Positions 52,078 through 62,595 are shown, counted from the first letter of the stretch. The stretch is DNA of 64,000 nt from an uncultured Alphaproteobacteria bacterium (GCA_947175875.1 CAMWON010000001.1:1-64000); one strand, 5' to 3'. Notes: a model not told the origin generated them from the sequence alone. Numbers and translations are program-made.

Positions 52078-52350
52078 ATGTCCATTACAAAAGAAAAGAC
52101 AGCGGAACTGGTAAAATCTTACAAGACAACCAATACTGACAACGGCGGCAGTGCTGAGGCTCAGGTTGCAATCTTGACCGAACGTATCCGCAACTTGACG
52201 GAACATATGAAGGCCAACCACAAGGACCAGCATTCAAAACGCGGTCTGTTGTTAATGGTTAACCGCCGCAAGAAATTGCTGGCGTACATCAAGAAAAACG
52301 ATGTGGCTAAATACGAAGAACTGATTAAGAAATTGGGTCTGCGTAAATAA
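52078..52350 (+). CDS. rpsO: 30S ribosomal protein uS15
   Basis: 90 residues with the uS15 pattern: [44 protein letters not shown] and the end [12 protein letters not shown]. Ribosome binding site AAAAGGA. pnp, which follows rpsO in many bacteria, is elsewhere (25594-27780). It ends with a strong terminator. Confidence 0.98.
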   Translation: MSITKEKTAELVKSYKTTNTDNGGSAEAQVAILTERIRNLTEHMKANHKDQHSKRGLLLMVNRRKKLLAYIKKNDVAKYEELIKKLGLRK

Positions 52351-52351
52351 T

Positions 52352-52379
52352 AAAAACCGCCCCGCGTGGGCGGTTTTTT
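52352..52379 (+). terminator. Terminator of rpsO
   Basis: AACCGCCC and GGGCGGTT arms around a short GC loop, followed by six Ts. Confidence 0.9.
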
Positions 52380-52395
52380 AATAGTGATTTTAATA

Positions 52396-52423
52396 TTGCA
52401 ATCCCAATTTTCTTTGATATAAT
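52396..52423 (+). promoter_or_regulatory. Promoter of tRNA-Val
   Basis: TTGCAA (52396-52401), 16-nt spacer, TATAAT (52418-52423), 10 nt upstream of the tRNA 5' end. Confidence 0.6.
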
Positions 52424-52433
52424 CATGCGCGTC

Positions 52434-52510
52434 GGGTGGTTAGCTCAGTTGGTTAGAGCGTTACGTTGACATCGTAAAGGTCGTTGGTTCGAGTCCAATA
52501 CCACCCACCA
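52434..52510 (+). tRNA. trnV: tRNA-Val (GAC)
   Basis: A 77-nt cloverleaf with encoded CCA. Acceptor GGGTGGT pairs with ACCACCC, the anticodon loop TTGACAT has GAC, and the T-loop is GTTCGAGTC. Confidence 0.95.
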
Positions 52511-52568
52511 GATTTAAAAAACGTGACGCCCATCGGCGTCTGTTTTTATATAAACCGGGGGAAATGAC

Positions 52569-54551
52569 ATGGCTGAAAAATATTTGATTACGTCTGCTTT
52601 GCCGTATGTTAACGGGGAACTGCACCTGGGTCATTTGGTGGGCTGCTGGCTCCCCAGCGACGTGTATGCGCGTTTTTGCCGCGCGCGCGGTCGCGACGTG
52701 CTGTATGTCTGCGGCGCGGACGAGCATGGAACCCCCGCCGTGGTCGGCGCCGCGAAAGAGGGCGTGCCGGTCATCGAATACAACAACAAGTATTATGAAA
52801 AGCATCTGCGCGCGGTGCGCGACTTTAACCTGTCGTTTGATTTGTACGGGCGCACGCACACCGAATTACAGGAAAAACTAATACACGATTTATTCACGCG
52901 CCTGGATGCACGGGGGCTTATCGAAGAACGCGAAACAATTCAGCCTTTTTCGGTTGATGACAATATGTTTTTGGCCGACCGGCAATTGGTTGGCACATGC
53001 CCGAAATGCGGATTTGACCGCGCGCGCGGCGATCAGTGTGATAAATGCAGCGCCACGTACGAGGCGACCGAGTTATTAAACCCGCGCAGTACTATTTCAG
53101 GCTCTGATAAAATTGAAATGCGCCCGACCAAGAATCTGTTCTTTTTGGCGTCGCGTGTACAGGACGCATGGCGCGAATGGCTGGCATCGCACGCCCCGAA
53201 ATGGTCGAAAACCGCGGGCGCGATTGCGCGCGGATGGGCGTCGGACGAATTGTTTGACACATCAATTACGCGTGATTTGCCGTGGGGTATTTCGGTCAAC
53301 AAGCCCGGATACGAGGACAAGGTGTTTTATGTCTGGTTTGACGCCCCCTGGGGATACGTTTCCATTTCCCAGGCCGCGCGTGAAAACTGGGCCGATTGGT
53401 GGAAGAATCCGGACACCCATTATGCACAGTTCATGGGCAAGGATAATGTGAAATTCCACGCCGTATTTTTCCCAGAGCAGCAGCTGGCCGTGGACGACGG
53501 CTGGAAAACGGTGGATATGTTAAAATCCATGAACTTTTTGAATTTTGAGGGTGGAAAATTCTCTAAATCCGAAAAACGCGGAATATTCCTGGATGCGGCG
53601 ATTGATGTCGCACCCGCCGACGCGTGGCGTTATGCTTTGATGGCCGGCGCCCCGGAAACAGACGACACTGATTTCACAATCGAGCGCTTTGCCGACATCG
53701 TGAACAAGGATTTAAACGGCATGCTGGGGAATTTTGTGTCGCGCGCAACCAAATTGACCGACAAGAATTTCGGTTCCGTCGTCCCGGCGGCCGGCGCATT
53801 GGACGAAAAACTGGCCGCGGCCGTAAATGAAAATATTGCGGAATTGACCGCCGCACTGGATGCATGCGAATTTCGCGCCGCCATTGTCGCATTGCGCGGC
53901 CTGTATGCCATCGGCAACGAATACATGACGGAAACCGCCCCGTGGGCGCTGGTTAAAAACGGCGATATGGCGTCGGCCGCTGCCGTGTTGAACAACTGTT
54001 TCCAGTTGATTGATTTATATGCACGCGTATCTGCACCGTTTATCCCGGACGCCGCGGAAAAAATCCGTGGTGTGTTCGCGGCGGACCACGACCTGACGTG
54101 GCCGGCGGCCTTTGAGCGCCGCGTGGCCGATGGTGAAACGTTTACGGTGCCTGAAAACCTGTTTGAACGTATTGATGATGCACGCGTCGCGGAATTGACC
54201 GAAAAATTCGCACCGAAAAAAGATGACGCACCGCGTCCGGTCGTCGCGAAAATTGTTGCGGCGACGCCGCACCCGACGCGTGATGGGTTGCAGATTTTAA
54301 CCGTGGACAACGGTATGGATAAATTACAAATCGTGTGCGCTGCGCCGAATGCGCGTACAGGGTTAATATCCGTTTTGGCACCCGTCGGGTGTAAATTGCC
54401 GGGGCAAAAGAAACCGATATCCCAGCGTACCGTCGCCGGCACGGAATCCTTCGGCATGATGTGCAGCGCGGCGGAATTGGGCCACGGCGACGCGGCGGAT
54501 AAAATCATTGAATTGCCCGCGGACAGTGTCATCGGTGCGGAATATAAATAA
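52569..54551 (+). CDS. metG: Methionyl-tRNA synthetase
   Basis: 660 residues. HIGH-like motif PYVNGELHLGHL (residues 12-23), zinc knuckle CPKCGFDRARGDQCDKC near 143, KMSKS-like GGKFSKSEKRG near 330, anticodon-binding region around 440-480. A C-terminal EMAP II/tRNA-binding domain runs from ~550 (AKIVAATPHPTRDGLQILTVD, then AGTESFGMMCSAAELG). It is one base upstream of queH and probably cotranscribed. Confidence 0.97.
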   Translation: MAEKYLITSALPYVNGELHLGHLVGCWLPSDVYARFCRARGRDVLYVCGADEHGTPAVVGAAKEGVPVIEYNNKYYEKHLRAVRDFNLSFDLYGRTHTELQEKLIHDLFTRLDARGLIEERETIQPFSVDDNMFLADRQLVGTCPKCGFDRARGDQCDKCSATYEATELLNPRSTISGSDKIEMRPTKNLFFLASRVQDAWREWLASHAPKWSKTAGAIARGWASDELFDTSITRDLPWGISVNKPGYEDKVFYVWFDAPWGYVSISQAARENWADWWKNPDTHYAQFMGKDNVKFHAVFFPEQQLAVDDGWKTVDMLKSMNFLNFEGGKFSKSEKRGIFLDAAIDVAPADAWRYALMAGAPETDDTDFTIERFADIVNKDLNGMLGNFVSRATKLTDKNFGSVVPAAGALDEKLAAAVNENIAELTAALDACEFRAAIVALRGLYAIGNEYMTETAPWALVKNGDMASAAAVLNNCFQLIDLYARVSAPFIPDAAEKIRGVFAADHDLTWPAAFERRVADGETFTVPENLFERIDDARVAELTEKFAPKKDDAPRPVVAKIVAATPHPTRDGLQILTVDNGMDKLQIVCAAPNARTGLISVLAPVGCKLPGQKKPISQRTVAGTESFGMMCSAAELGHGDAADKIIELPADSVIGAEYK

Positions 54552-55082
54552 ATGAACCTGGTACTGTTATCTTGCTGTGCGCCGTGCAGTGCGGGCGCGA
54601 TAAAACAATTATATGACGGGCAAATCCCGGATGTGGACGATTTTATCGTGCTGTTTTTTAATCCGAATATTTTCCCAGCGTCCGAATACCAAAAACGCAT
54701 GGCGGAACAGATAAAATACTGTGACGCGCTGGGCGTAAAACATGCGGAACTGGAATACGACCACGCGGCATGGCGCGATGCGGTGGCGGGGCTGGAGGCT
54801 GAGCCCGAACGGGGTGCGCGTTGCACGGCATGCTTTGAATTTCGGTTTGCACGCGCGGCCGCGTTTGCGCGTGAATATGGATATGACGCGGTGGCGTCGG
54901 TCTTGGGCGTGTCACGACACAAGGACCAGGCCCAGGTTGACCGTGCCGCCACCGCCAAATGTGGTGACATATGTTATTTGCCGATAAAGTGGGACGAAGC
55001 GTTGCGCCAGAGTATCGGTCGCGCCTCTGATTTTTACCGCCAGAATTATTGCGGTTGCGAATTTTCTATTCGCAAAGTATAA
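54552..55082 (+). CDS. queH: Epoxyqueuosine reductase QueH
   Basis: A 176-residue DUF208/QueH protein. The conserved cysteines are in LLSCCAPCSAG (C8, C9, C12) and in ARCTACFEFRFARAA near residue 91. Other motifs are FFNPNIFPASEYQKR and the end FYRQNYCGCEFSI. It completes queuosine in the anticodon of Asp, Asn, His and Tyr tRNAs, replacing QueG. It starts directly after metG. Confidence 0.93.
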   Translation: MNLVLLSCCAPCSAGAIKQLYDGQIPDVDDFIVLFFNPNIFPASEYQKRMAEQIKYCDALGVKHAELEYDHAAWRDAVAGLEAEPERGARCTACFEFRFARAAAFAREYGYDAVASVLGVSRHKDQAQVDRAATAKCGDICYLPIKWDEALRQSIGRASDFYRQNYCGCEFSIRKV

Positions 55083-55115
55083 TTTATCCGTGATTCAATA
55101 TTTGAAGGAGGACAT

Positions 55116-55991
55116 ATGTCATCTGTATTTGTATTCCCGGGCCAGGGCGCGCAGAGCGTCGGCATGGGCCGCGAATTGTATGAAACAAACCCGGCCGCCC
55201 GCGCAGTGTTTGATGAGGTGGACGCGGCATTGGGTGAAAAATTGACGGATATTATATTTAACGGTCCGGCGGACGATTTGACGTTAACACGCAATGTTCA
55301 GCCTGCGATTATGGCGACATCCATTGCGATGCTGCGTGCATCAAATGCCGAATTGCCGGAATATGTAGCGGGGCACAGTTTGGGCGAATATACGGCGCTG
55401 TGTGCGGCGGGCGCATTGTCGGTTGGCGATGCGGCGCGTCTGTTGCGCGCGCGTGGCGACGCGATGCAGTCTGCAGCACCCGTTGGTGCGGGCTTAACCG
55501 CAGTTATTATCGGTCTGGATATAGACAAAGTTCGTGAAATATGTGCTGCAACCGATTGTGACGTTGCAAACGATAACTGCCCGGGCCAGGTTGTTATTTC
55601 CGGCGCAAAGGAAATTGTGGAACGCACAATGGCCGCGGCCAAGGATGCGGGTGCCCGTCGCGCAATGCCGCTGGCGCTGTCGGTGCCGGTTCATTGCCGT
55701 ATGCAGTCGCCGGCGGCGGACGCCATGCGCGCGGCGCTAGAAAATGTAGAGATAAAGACGCCATCGGCGACATTTATCGCGAACAAGACCGCCGATGTCA
55801 TGACCGACCCGGCCGAGATAAAGGAAGAATTGATTTATCAAATGACGCACGGTGTGCGCTGGCGCGAAAGTGTTCTGCGCATGCATGCACTGGGCATTAC
55901 GGAAATGACCGAGGTCGGCCCCGGCAACGTTTTGACGGGCCTGTGCGGCAGAATTTGTTCCGAAATTAACGCAAAAAAATTGGAGATATAA
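55116..55991 (+). CDS. fabD: Malonyl-CoA:ACP transacylase
   Basis: 291 residues. Oxyanion region FVFPGQGAQSVGMG near the start, nucleophile in AGHSLGEYTALCAAGA (Ser88), Q-region GQVVISGAKE and the active-site His in VPVHCRM. Ribosome binding site GGAGG. It transfers malonyl from CoA to ACP. Two bases separate it from fabG, so fabD, fabG and mnmG are one transcript; acpP and fabF are absent here. Confidence 0.96.
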   Translation: MSSVFVFPGQGAQSVGMGRELYETNPAARAVFDEVDAALGEKLTDIIFNGPADDLTLTRNVQPAIMATSIAMLRASNAELPEYVAGHSLGEYTALCAAGALSVGDAARLLRARGDAMQSAAPVGAGLTAVIIGLDIDKVREICAATDCDVANDNCPGQVVISGAKEIVERTMAAAKDAGARRAMPLALSVPVHCRMQSPAADAMRAALENVEIKTPSATFIANKTADVMTDPAEIKEELIYQMTHGVRWRESVLRMHALGITEMTEVGPGNVLTGLCGRICSEINAKKLEI

Positions 55992-55993
55992 AA

Positions 55994-56722
55994 ATGTTTG
56001 ATTTAACAGGGCGCGTTGCGCTTATCACGGGTGCGACCGGCGGCATTGGTGGCGCGATTGCAAAAAAGATGAAAGAGGCCGGCGCCACGGTTGTCGTAAC
56101 CGGACGCAATATTGCGAAATTAGACGCGGAATTCGGCGACGAATATATCAAGATTCCGTGTGACCTGGCCGCCGACGGCGGGGCGGTCGAACTGGTCATG
56201 AATACCATAGAGGCCGCGGGTAAAATCGACATTGTTGTCAACAACGCCGGTATTACCAAGGACACACTGTTGATGCGTATGACGGACGAGCAGTTTGACG
56301 ACGTTATCAACACCAACCTGCGTTCCACGTTTAAAATTTGCCGTGCATGCATTATGCCGATGATGAAAAATCGCTATGGCCGCATTATCAACATGGCCTC
56401 TATCATCGGCGTTATCGGCGGCCCGGGCCAGGCGAACTATGCCGCGTCCAAGGGCGGCATGATTGCCATGACGAAATCCATCGCGGCCGAGGTTGCCTCC
56501 CGCGGCATTACCGCGAACTGCATCGCACCGGGCTTTATCAAGACACCGATGACGGACGTGTTAAGCGATGATTTGAAAAAGGCGTATCTGGCCCAGATTC
56601 CGGCCGGCCGTTTTGGCGAACCGGACGATATTGCCGCTGCATGCGTATTCTTGGCCAGCGCCGAGGCGTCATATATCAACGGCCAGACAATCAATGTCAA
56701 CGGCGGCATGGGACGTTTTTAA
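55994..56722 (+). CDS. fabG: 3-oxoacyl-ACP reductase
   Basis: A 242-residue SDR enzyme. NADPH-binding TGATGGIGG (residues 12-20), NNAG near 83, active-site Ser136, Tyr149 and Lys153 (YAASKGG), and the C-terminal INVNGGMGRF. It reduces beta-ketoacyl-ACP in fatty acid elongation. It lies between fabD and mnmG, with 2-3 nt between genes. Confidence 0.96.
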   Translation: MFDLTGRVALITGATGGIGGAIAKKMKEAGATVVVTGRNIAKLDAEFGDEYIKIPCDLAADGGAVELVMNTIEAAGKIDIVVNNAGITKDTLLMRMTDEQFDDVINTNLRSTFKICRACIMPMMKNRYGRIINMASIIGVIGGPGQANYAASKGGMIAMTKSIAAEVASRGITANCIAPGFIKTPMTDVLSDDLKKAYLAQIPAGRFGEPDDIAAACVFLASAEASYINGQTINVNGGMGRF

Positions 56723-56725
56723 TAA

Positions 56726-58369
56726 ATGACACAGTTTGACGTAATCGTTATCGGCGGCGGTCACGCCGGGGTAGAGGCCGCGGCGGCATCCGCCCGCCGG
56801 GGGGCGAAAACTTTGCTGGTTACAATGCGCGAAAGTGACATCGGCGCAATGTCGTGCAATCCGTCAATCGGCGGCCCCGGAAAGTCTCAGATGGTTGCCG
56901 AAATCGACGCATTGGGCGGTGTTATGGGGCGCGCGGCCGATGCCGCCGGCATCCATTTCCGCACATTAAACGCATCGCATGGCGCGGCCACGCGCGCCTT
57001 GCGCGCCCAGATTGACCGCGATTTGTATCATGCGTCGGTTATGCGCATTTTAAACGATACGTCAAATTTGACCGTTGTATATGAAACGGTTGAAACGCTG
57101 GATATTGAAAACAAAACCGTAAACAACAAATATCGGGCAAAATCGATTGTTATAACCACGGGAACATTCCTGCGCGGCCTGGTCACGCGCGGCGCGGAAA
57201 AAATCCCGTCCGGCCGTTTGATGGACAATGGCGAATACCAAGCACCGGATGCGCATATATCGGACGCCCTGCGCGGCGCCGGATTTGATTTGATGCGTTT
57301 AAAAACCGGCACGCCGGCGCGAATATATCGCGATTCTATTGATTTTTCAGTATGCGAGGCGCAACCCGCCGACACCCCGCACGAATGGTTTTCCATGCCG
57401 AATGCGGACAACGATTACGACGCAATGTGCTATATCACGCATACGACCGCCAAAACGCATGACATAATACGTCAAAACATAAAAAACGCGCCCATGTATA
57501 ACGGCGATATCGAGGGGACCGGTCCGCGCTACTGCCCGAGTTTAGAAGACAAGGTCATGCGTTTTGAGAGCCATTCGTCGCATCATGTGTTTTTAGAGCC
57601 CGAGGGTCTGAACAGCGATTTGATTTATCCCAACGGGATATCCACCAGTTTCGGCGCCGATATCCAGGACGTGTGGATTCGCACAATCCCGGGGCTGGAA
57701 AACGCGCGCATTGCACGATACGGATACGCGATTGAATATGATGCGATTGATGCGCGCAAATTGTTGCACACGTTGGAGGCAAAAGATACGCCGGGCCTGT
57801 TCTTTGCCGGGCAAATCAACGGCACGTCCGGTTACGAAGAGGCCGCCGCCCAGGGGTTGGTCGCCGGCGCAAACGCCGCCGCGCACGCATTGGGGGCGCG
57901 TGCGCTGGATTTGGACCGTACAAATTCAATGATTGGCGTCTTGATTGACGACATAACAACGCTGGGGGTGGACGAACCGTACCGCATGTTTTCATCGCGT
58001 GCGGAATACCGCCTGCACCTGCGTGCGGATAATGCGGTTCGGCGCCTTGGGAAAACAGGCGTTGATTTGGGACTGATAACCGCGGCGGAATATGAAAAAA
58101 AATGCGCGTATCGTGACGCGGCGGCGACGGAAAACGATAAATTCTATGCCGGATATATCGCGCGCGCCATGCGCGAAATGGAAAGCTATCGCCGTGATAT
58201 GGAATTAAAAATTCCGAAAAATTTTGAATATTCAAATCTGCCGGGATTAACGAACGAGCTGGTTGAAAAGTTAACCGCGACGCGTCCGGAAAACATTGCC
58301 GCGGCCACGCGCATTCCGGGTATGACACCGGCCGGCATAATGGTTGTTTTGCGTAAAATCAGGGGCTAA
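56726..58369 (+). CDS. mnmG: tRNA uridine-34 carboxymethylaminomethyl synthase subunit MnmG
   Basis: 547 residues. FAD-binding [16 protein letters not shown], followed by [23 protein letters not shown] and [11 protein letters not shown]. The C-terminal fusion region [19 protein letters not shown] and the end [33 protein letters not shown] are complete. It is about 70 residues shorter than typical MnmG, mostly in the C-terminal helices, without loss of the conserved end. It acts with MnmE on U34 of tRNAs. The gene overlaps the stop of the converging DUF421 gene. Confidence 0.96.
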   Translation: MTQFDVIVIGGGHAGVEAAAASARRGAKTLLVTMRESDIGAMSCNPSIGGPGKSQMVAEIDALGGVMGRAADAAGIHFRTLNASHGAATRALRAQIDRDLYHASVMRILNDTSNLTVVYETVETLDIENKTVNNKYRAKSIVITTGTFLRGLVTRGAEKIPSGRLMDNGEYQAPDAHISDALRGAGFDLMRLKTGTPARIYRDSIDFSVCEAQPADTPHEWFSMPNADNDYDAMCYITHTTAKTHDIIRQNIKNAPMYNGDIEGTGPRYCPSLEDKVMRFESHSSHHVFLEPEGLNSDLIYPNGISTSFGADIQDVWIRTIPGLENARIARYGYAIEYDAIDARKLLHTLEAKDTPGLFFAGQINGTSGYEEAAAQGLVAGANAAAHALGARALDLDRTNSMIGVLIDDITTLGVDEPYRMFSSRAEYRLHLRADNAVRRLGKTGVDLGLITAAEYEKKCAYRDAAATENDKFYAGYIARAMREMESYRRDMELKIPKNFEYSNLPGLTNELVEKLTATRPENIAAATRIPGMTPAGIMVVLRKIRG

Positions 58370-59022
58370 ACCGCGTCCTTCTTTTTCACGATTTGCAGTT
58401 TGTTGTTATGCCACTGGGCAATCAGTATCTCGTCGATGTCCTTGATTTTTCTTTTCATCAGTTCGCGGCGCAGCCATGATTCACTGCGGTGAATTTTCGC
58501 CAGTGCCACGTCGTCTATGTCGCCGTTGTCTATTACAATGACGGAGTACTTTTTTGCCCCCTTTTTTACAATTGTTAAATCACCATTCGGTTCTATCTGG
58601 GCCATTTCGACGTCTTTGATGGATTTTACCTGTTGCCGGCGCAGGGCCAGTGCCAAATCATGGGCGGATATTTTCATGCGCTCCATCATTTCGGCGTCTA
58701 TTTGTCCGCCTTGAATAATTACGCGGGGCGAGCCGATGAAAATGCGCCGCCCCAGGTTTGTGTTGAACGTTATTTTGTTCAGCACATACAGCAGTGCCCC
58801 GTAAATTATAACCACAACGACAAAATCAAGTATGCCTATATGCCGGTCCAGAATAAAGTCGGACAAAATGGCACTTAACAGAAAGTTCACGATTATATCC
58901 AGCGGCGTCATCTGTTTCAGCCCTGCGCCCGCATTAAAAAATCGCAGGTACAATACCGCGACGGCAATCGCCATAATCAGCTTTGTTGTAATCAGCAAAT
59001 AATAAAGTAATACCGCGTTCAT
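58366..59022 (-). CDS. YetF/YcaP-type (DUF421) membrane protein
   Basis: About 218 residues from the ATG at 59022; in-frame ATGs at 59082 and 59112 are alternatives, and no good ribosome binding site decides. Three membrane helices occupy the first ~100 residues ([52 protein letters not shown]). The DUF421 cytoplasmic domain follows ([58 protein letters not shown]). The family is of uncertain function, linked to spore-cortex or stress in Bacillus. It is divergent from tRNA-Thr. Confidence 0.8.
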   Translation of the reverse strand: MNAVLLYYLLITTKLIMAIAVAVLYLRFFNAGAGLKQMTPLDIIVNFLLSAILSDFILDRHIGILDFVVVVIIYGALLYVLNKITFNTNLGRRIFIGSPRVIIQGGQIDAEMMERMKISAHDLALALRRQQVKSIKDVEMAQIEPNGDLTIVKKGAKKYSVIVIDNGDIDDVALAKIHRSESWLRRELMKRKIKDIDEILIAQWHNNKLQIVKKKDAV

Positions 59023-59131
59023 GCCTTGCAGATTATCAAAGTGTGCACCTAAAAAACAGGCGATATAAATCCTAATCAGCATGAATTTTATACTGGAAAT
59101 TTGCGAAAACATGTATTATTATGGGCGCATT

Positions 59132-59207
59132 GCCGGTGTAGCTCAGCTGGTAGAGCATCTCATTCGTAATGAGGGGGTCGTAGGTTCAAGTCCTATCACC
59201 GGCACCA
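59132..59207 (+). tRNA. trnT: tRNA-Thr (CGT)
   Basis: A 76-nt cloverleaf with encoded CCA. Acceptor GCCGGTG pairs with CACCGGC, the anticodon loop TTCGTAA gives CGT, and the T-loop is GTTCAAGTC. It is 119 nt upstream of ileS. Confidence 0.95.
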
Positions 59208-59326
59208 GAATTAAAAAATGATGAACAAATCGATAATCATTATTAAATAAAACGGCACTGCGCTTTGGCGGTGGCCCGGGCGCGTATGGCGCCCGTTTTT
59301 ATTTAAGAAAACAAAAGGCAAAACAA

Positions 59327-62300
59327 ATGGCATACCCGAAAACCGACCCGCGTGCTGATTTCCCAAAGCTGGAACAGGAAATACTGGCATTCTGGCGTGC
59401 AGACAATACATTCCACAAAACATTGGAAAAGACCAAGCAGGGGCATCCGTTTTCTTTCTTTGACGGGCCGCCGTTTGGAAACGGCCTGCCGCATTGGGGG
59501 CATCTGGGCGTTTCGGCGGTAAAGGATATGGTTTGCCGTTATCAGACGATGAAGGGTCGCTTTGTTCGCCGCGAACTGGGGTGGGATTGCCACGGTCTGC
59601 CGGCGGAAAACAGTGTCGAGAAAAAGCAAAACCGCACCGCACGTGAAATCGTGGCCGCCGACGGAATATCGGCATTCTGCGAAATGTGCCGCACCGACGT
59701 TATGACGTACACCACGGAATGGGAAAAGTTTATTGCGCGTATCGGCCGCTGGGTCGATGTCGGCGACGGATACGGATACAAGACCATGGATAAAAACTAT
59801 ATGGAATCCATGCTGTGGACGTTAAAGTCGCTGTATGACAAGGGCCTGCTGTACAAGGATTACAGTGTGAACCCGTTCGACTGGGTTAACGGCACGGTCG
59901 TATCCAATTCAGAGGCGTCCCAGGATTACCGTGACGTCGTTGACGATGCACTGACCGTGTGGTTTGAACTGGAAAACGGCGACCGTGCGATGGCGTGGAC
60001 GACAACGCCGTGGACGCTGCCGGCGAACAGTGCGCTGGCCGTAAATCCGGATATGAAATACGTCCGTATGCGCGACGCCGACGGACATGTTTATGTTATT
60101 GCCGAATCCAGATTAAAGGCATATGAAAAGCAGCTGGCCACGGCCGAAAAAGTGGGCGAGGTTATGGGACGCGACCTGGCGGGATTAAAGTATGCGCCGC
60201 TGTTTGACTATTATGTCGGCACGTCCGATTTGCTGTATCATGTAATTCCGGCCGATTATGTATCCGACAGTGACGGTACCGGCATTGTTCATATCGCGCC
60301 TGCATTCGGTGCGGACGATTTCTGGGCGGCGAAAAACATCGACCCGAAATTTCCGGTTCTGTTAAACGTCGACAACTATGGCAATTTTGACGACAGCGTG
60401 CGCGACTTTGCGGGCGAAAACATATTCGCGGCCAATCCAAAGGTTATGGATTTGTTAAAATCACGCGGTCATGTTGTAAAAAAAGAACAGTACAAGCATT
60501 CGTATCCCTACGGCGACCGTTCAAAGGAAAAGCTGATTTATCGTGCGACGGATTCATGGTATATCGACGTTCCGAAAATCCGCGAAAAATTGATAGAGAA
60601 TAACAAACAGGTCAACTGGACATCGGCCGGCGAACGTTTCCGCAGCTGGATTGAAAACGCACGTCCGTGGTCTATATCTCGCAATCGTTTCTGGGGGACG
60701 CCGCTGCCGATTTGGGAACGCGACGGCGAATACAAGGTGTTCGGTTCAATTGCGGAGCTGGAAGAATTCTTTGGCACAAAAATAAACGATTTGCATCGCC
60801 CGACGCTGGACGCGTTAACAAAGGACGGATGGATGCGCATTCCGGACGTTCTGGACTGCTGGGTTGAATCCGGTTCCATGCCGTGGGCGTCGCTGCATTA
60901 TCCGTTTGAAAACCAGGACCGTTTCAGCGCGACATTCCCCGCCGATTATATTATCGAGGGCCAGGACCAGACCCGCGGATGGTTCTATGCGCTGATGGTT
61001 CTGGCAACCGCCATGTGGGACAGCCCGGCGTTCCGCACGGTATCCGCGAACGGAATGGTTGTGGACGAAAACAAGAAAAAGTTTTCAAAATCGTTGAAAA
61101 ATTTCGTGAACCCGGAGGCTCAGATAGAGCAGTTCGGTGCGGACAGCATTCGTTTGTTTATTTTGGGCTCGAATTTCATGAAGGCCGAACCTGTTCCCGT
61201 CGATAAAGAGGGCAAGGTTTTTGCCGAGACCGCAAAGACAATCTTAACCCCGCTGTGGAATGCGTACCACTTCTTTACACTGTACGCGAACGCGGGAGGC
61301 ATCACGGCAACGGATAATGTTTCGGACAATGCGCTGGATAAATATATCGTTGCGGAATTGAACGAATTGATTCAGATAACCGACCGCGCGCTTGCCGAAT
61401 ACAAACCCGACAGTGCGATAAAGGAATTCGTGCGTTTTTTGGATATCTTAAACAACTGGTATATCCGTCGCAGCCGCGCGCGTTTCTGGGATGAAGAGCA
61501 GGGCGCATTTGACACCCTGCACACCGTTTTGACGACGTTAACACGCGTAATGGCGCCGTTTGCGCCGTTTGTCACGGAATATATCTATCGGAATTTGACG
61601 GGCGGCGAATCCGTGCATTTGACGGATTTCCCGACAGCAATGCCGTATGATGAAAAAATTGTCACCGACATGCGCCGTGTTCAAATGGTTGTTTCGGCCG
61701 GCAAACAGCTGCGTGAAAATTATCGTCTGCGCAACCGCCTGCCGTTGAACAAATTGACCGTGGCGGGTGCGAATATGCCCCAGTACGCCGATATCATCAA
61801 GGAAGAGCTGAACGTGAAATCCGTTGAATTCGCCGACAGCGTGGACGGCGTCGCGGACAAATTTGTGTATTTAATTACGCCGCGCATCGGTGCGCGTCTG
61901 GGCGGTGCATTAAAAGAAATTATCCCGGCGGTAAAGCGCGGCGATTATACGGTCGCCGGCGATACTCTGGTTGCCGCGGGCCATACGCTGACGGCGGACG
62001 AATTTGAAAGCCGTTTAACCGTAAAGCCGGGGGTTGCTGGTGCGGCCCTGCCGGACAATACGGCGGTCGTTGTTCTGGATACGGAAATAAATTCGGAATT
62101 GGTGGCCGAGGGGTTGGCAAACGACGCCCTGCGCTTTATTCAGGACACGCGCAAGGCGGCGAACCTGGACGTGTCCGACCGCATACAGATCACATATGAT
62201 GCGGATCCGGCACTGGCCATGGCGATTGATGCACATAAAAAACGCATTATGCGCGATGCGCTGATAACCGAAATGTCGGCCGGCATGGTCGGTGATTACG

Positions 62301-62353
62301 AAACAGAGATAGAGGGATATTCCCTGTCCATTTCTGTTGAAAAAGTAAAATAA
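59327..62353 (+). CDS. ileS: Isoleucyl-tRNA synthetase, IleS2 (eukaryote-like) type
   Basis: 1008 residues. HIGH-type motif PPFGNGLPHWGHLG near residue 47, the editing domain around 200-380 (WTTTPWTLPANSALAV), KMSKS-type DENKKKFSKSLKN near 582 and anticodon domain W-x-x-R-x-R-x-R-F-W at ~700 (IRRSRARFWDEEQGA). The motif RRELGWDCHGLPAENSVEK and the overall length belong to the IleS2 group, which occurs in Rickettsiales and archaea/eukaryotes and is often insensitive to mupirocin. It lacks the C-terminal zinc knuckle of IleS1. It charges tRNA-Ile. Confidence 0.95.
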   Translation: MAYPKTDPRADFPKLEQEILAFWRADNTFHKTLEKTKQGHPFSFFDGPPFGNGLPHWGHLGVSAVKDMVCRYQTMKGRFVRRELGWDCHGLPAENSVEKKQNRTAREIVAADGISAFCEMCRTDVMTYTTEWEKFIARIGRWVDVGDGYGYKTMDKNYMESMLWTLKSLYDKGLLYKDYSVNPFDWVNGTVVSNSEASQDYRDVVDDALTVWFELENGDRAMAWTTTPWTLPANSALAVNPDMKYVRMRDADGHVYVIAESRLKAYEKQLATAEKVGEVMGRDLAGLKYAPLFDYYVGTSDLLYHVIPADYVSDSDGTGIVHIAPAFGADDFWAAKNIDPKFPVLLNVDNYGNFDDSVRDFAGENIFAANPKVMDLLKSRGHVVKKEQYKHSYPYGDRSKEKLIYRATDSWYIDVPKIREKLIENNKQVNWTSAGERFRSWIENARPWSISRNRFWGTPLPIWERDGEYKVFGSIAELEEFFGTKINDLHRPTLDALTKDGWMRIPDVLDCWVESGSMPWASLHYPFENQDRFSATFPADYIIEGQDQTRGWFYALMVLATAMWDSPAFRTVSANGMVVDENKKKFSKSLKNFVNPEAQIEQFGADSIRLFILGSNFMKAEPVPVDKEGKVFAETAKTILTPLWNAYHFFTLYANAGGITATDNVSDNALDKYIVAELNELIQITDRALAEYKPDSAIKEFVRFLDILNNWYIRRSRARFWDEEQGAFDTLHTVLTTLTRVMAPFAPFVTEYIYRNLTGGESVHLTDFPTAMPYDEKIVTDMRRVQMVVSAGKQLRENYRLRNRLPLNKLTVAGANMPQYADIIKEELNVKSVEFADSVDGVADKFVYLITPRIGARLGGALKEIIPAVKRGDYTVAGDTLVAAGHTLTADEFESRLTVKPGVAGAALPDNTAVVVLDTEINSELVAEGLANDALRFIQDTRKAANLDVSDRIQITYDADPALAMAIDAHKKRIMRDALITEMSAGMVGDYETEIEGYSLSISVEKVK

Positions 62354-62367
62354 TAAAAGGATAAAAA

Positions 62368-62595
62368 ATGAAACGGTCAAAGATTTGTACAGATTTTAAT
62401 AGAGATTGTGTATATCGAGATAGCGTATTATGTTGCGCCGGAACCGGTGTGCAGTGTTCTTTGTATAATTCTTTAGACCCTGATAAAATGTCAGATCAAG
62501 ATTTCAAGGCGGCCACACTGACGTATCTGGCATCGATTCAAAAATTTCAAGTGGAAATCATAAAACGGTTGGCGAATTTGGAAAAGCAAAAATAA
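62368..62595 (+). CDS. Small Cys-rich hypothetical protein between ileS and nth
   Basis: 75 residues, with six cysteines in the first half (K-I-C-T, R-D-C, V-L-C-C, V-Q-C-S) and an alpha-helical second half (AATLTYLASIQKFQVEIIKRLANLEKQK). Ribosome binding site AAAGGAT. It ends with TAATG shared with nth, so translation of nth depends on it. The cysteine spacing could bind a metal or Fe-S cluster, which would suit a partner of the Fe-S glycosylase encoded next; this is inference. I do not recognise a family. Confidence 0.7.
   Translation: MKRSKICTDFNRDCVYRDSVLCCAGTGVQCSLYNSLDPDKMSDQDFKAATLTYLASIQKFQVEIIKRLANLEKQK

Noticed and set aside
53630..54970. 446-aa minus-strand frame opposite metG/queH
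   Set aside because: MetG and QueH on the plus strand are certain.
56726..58369. MnmG suspected to be truncated because it is shorter than usual
   Set aside because: The N-terminal FAD motif and the conserved C-terminal end are both intact, so it is a short but complete protein.
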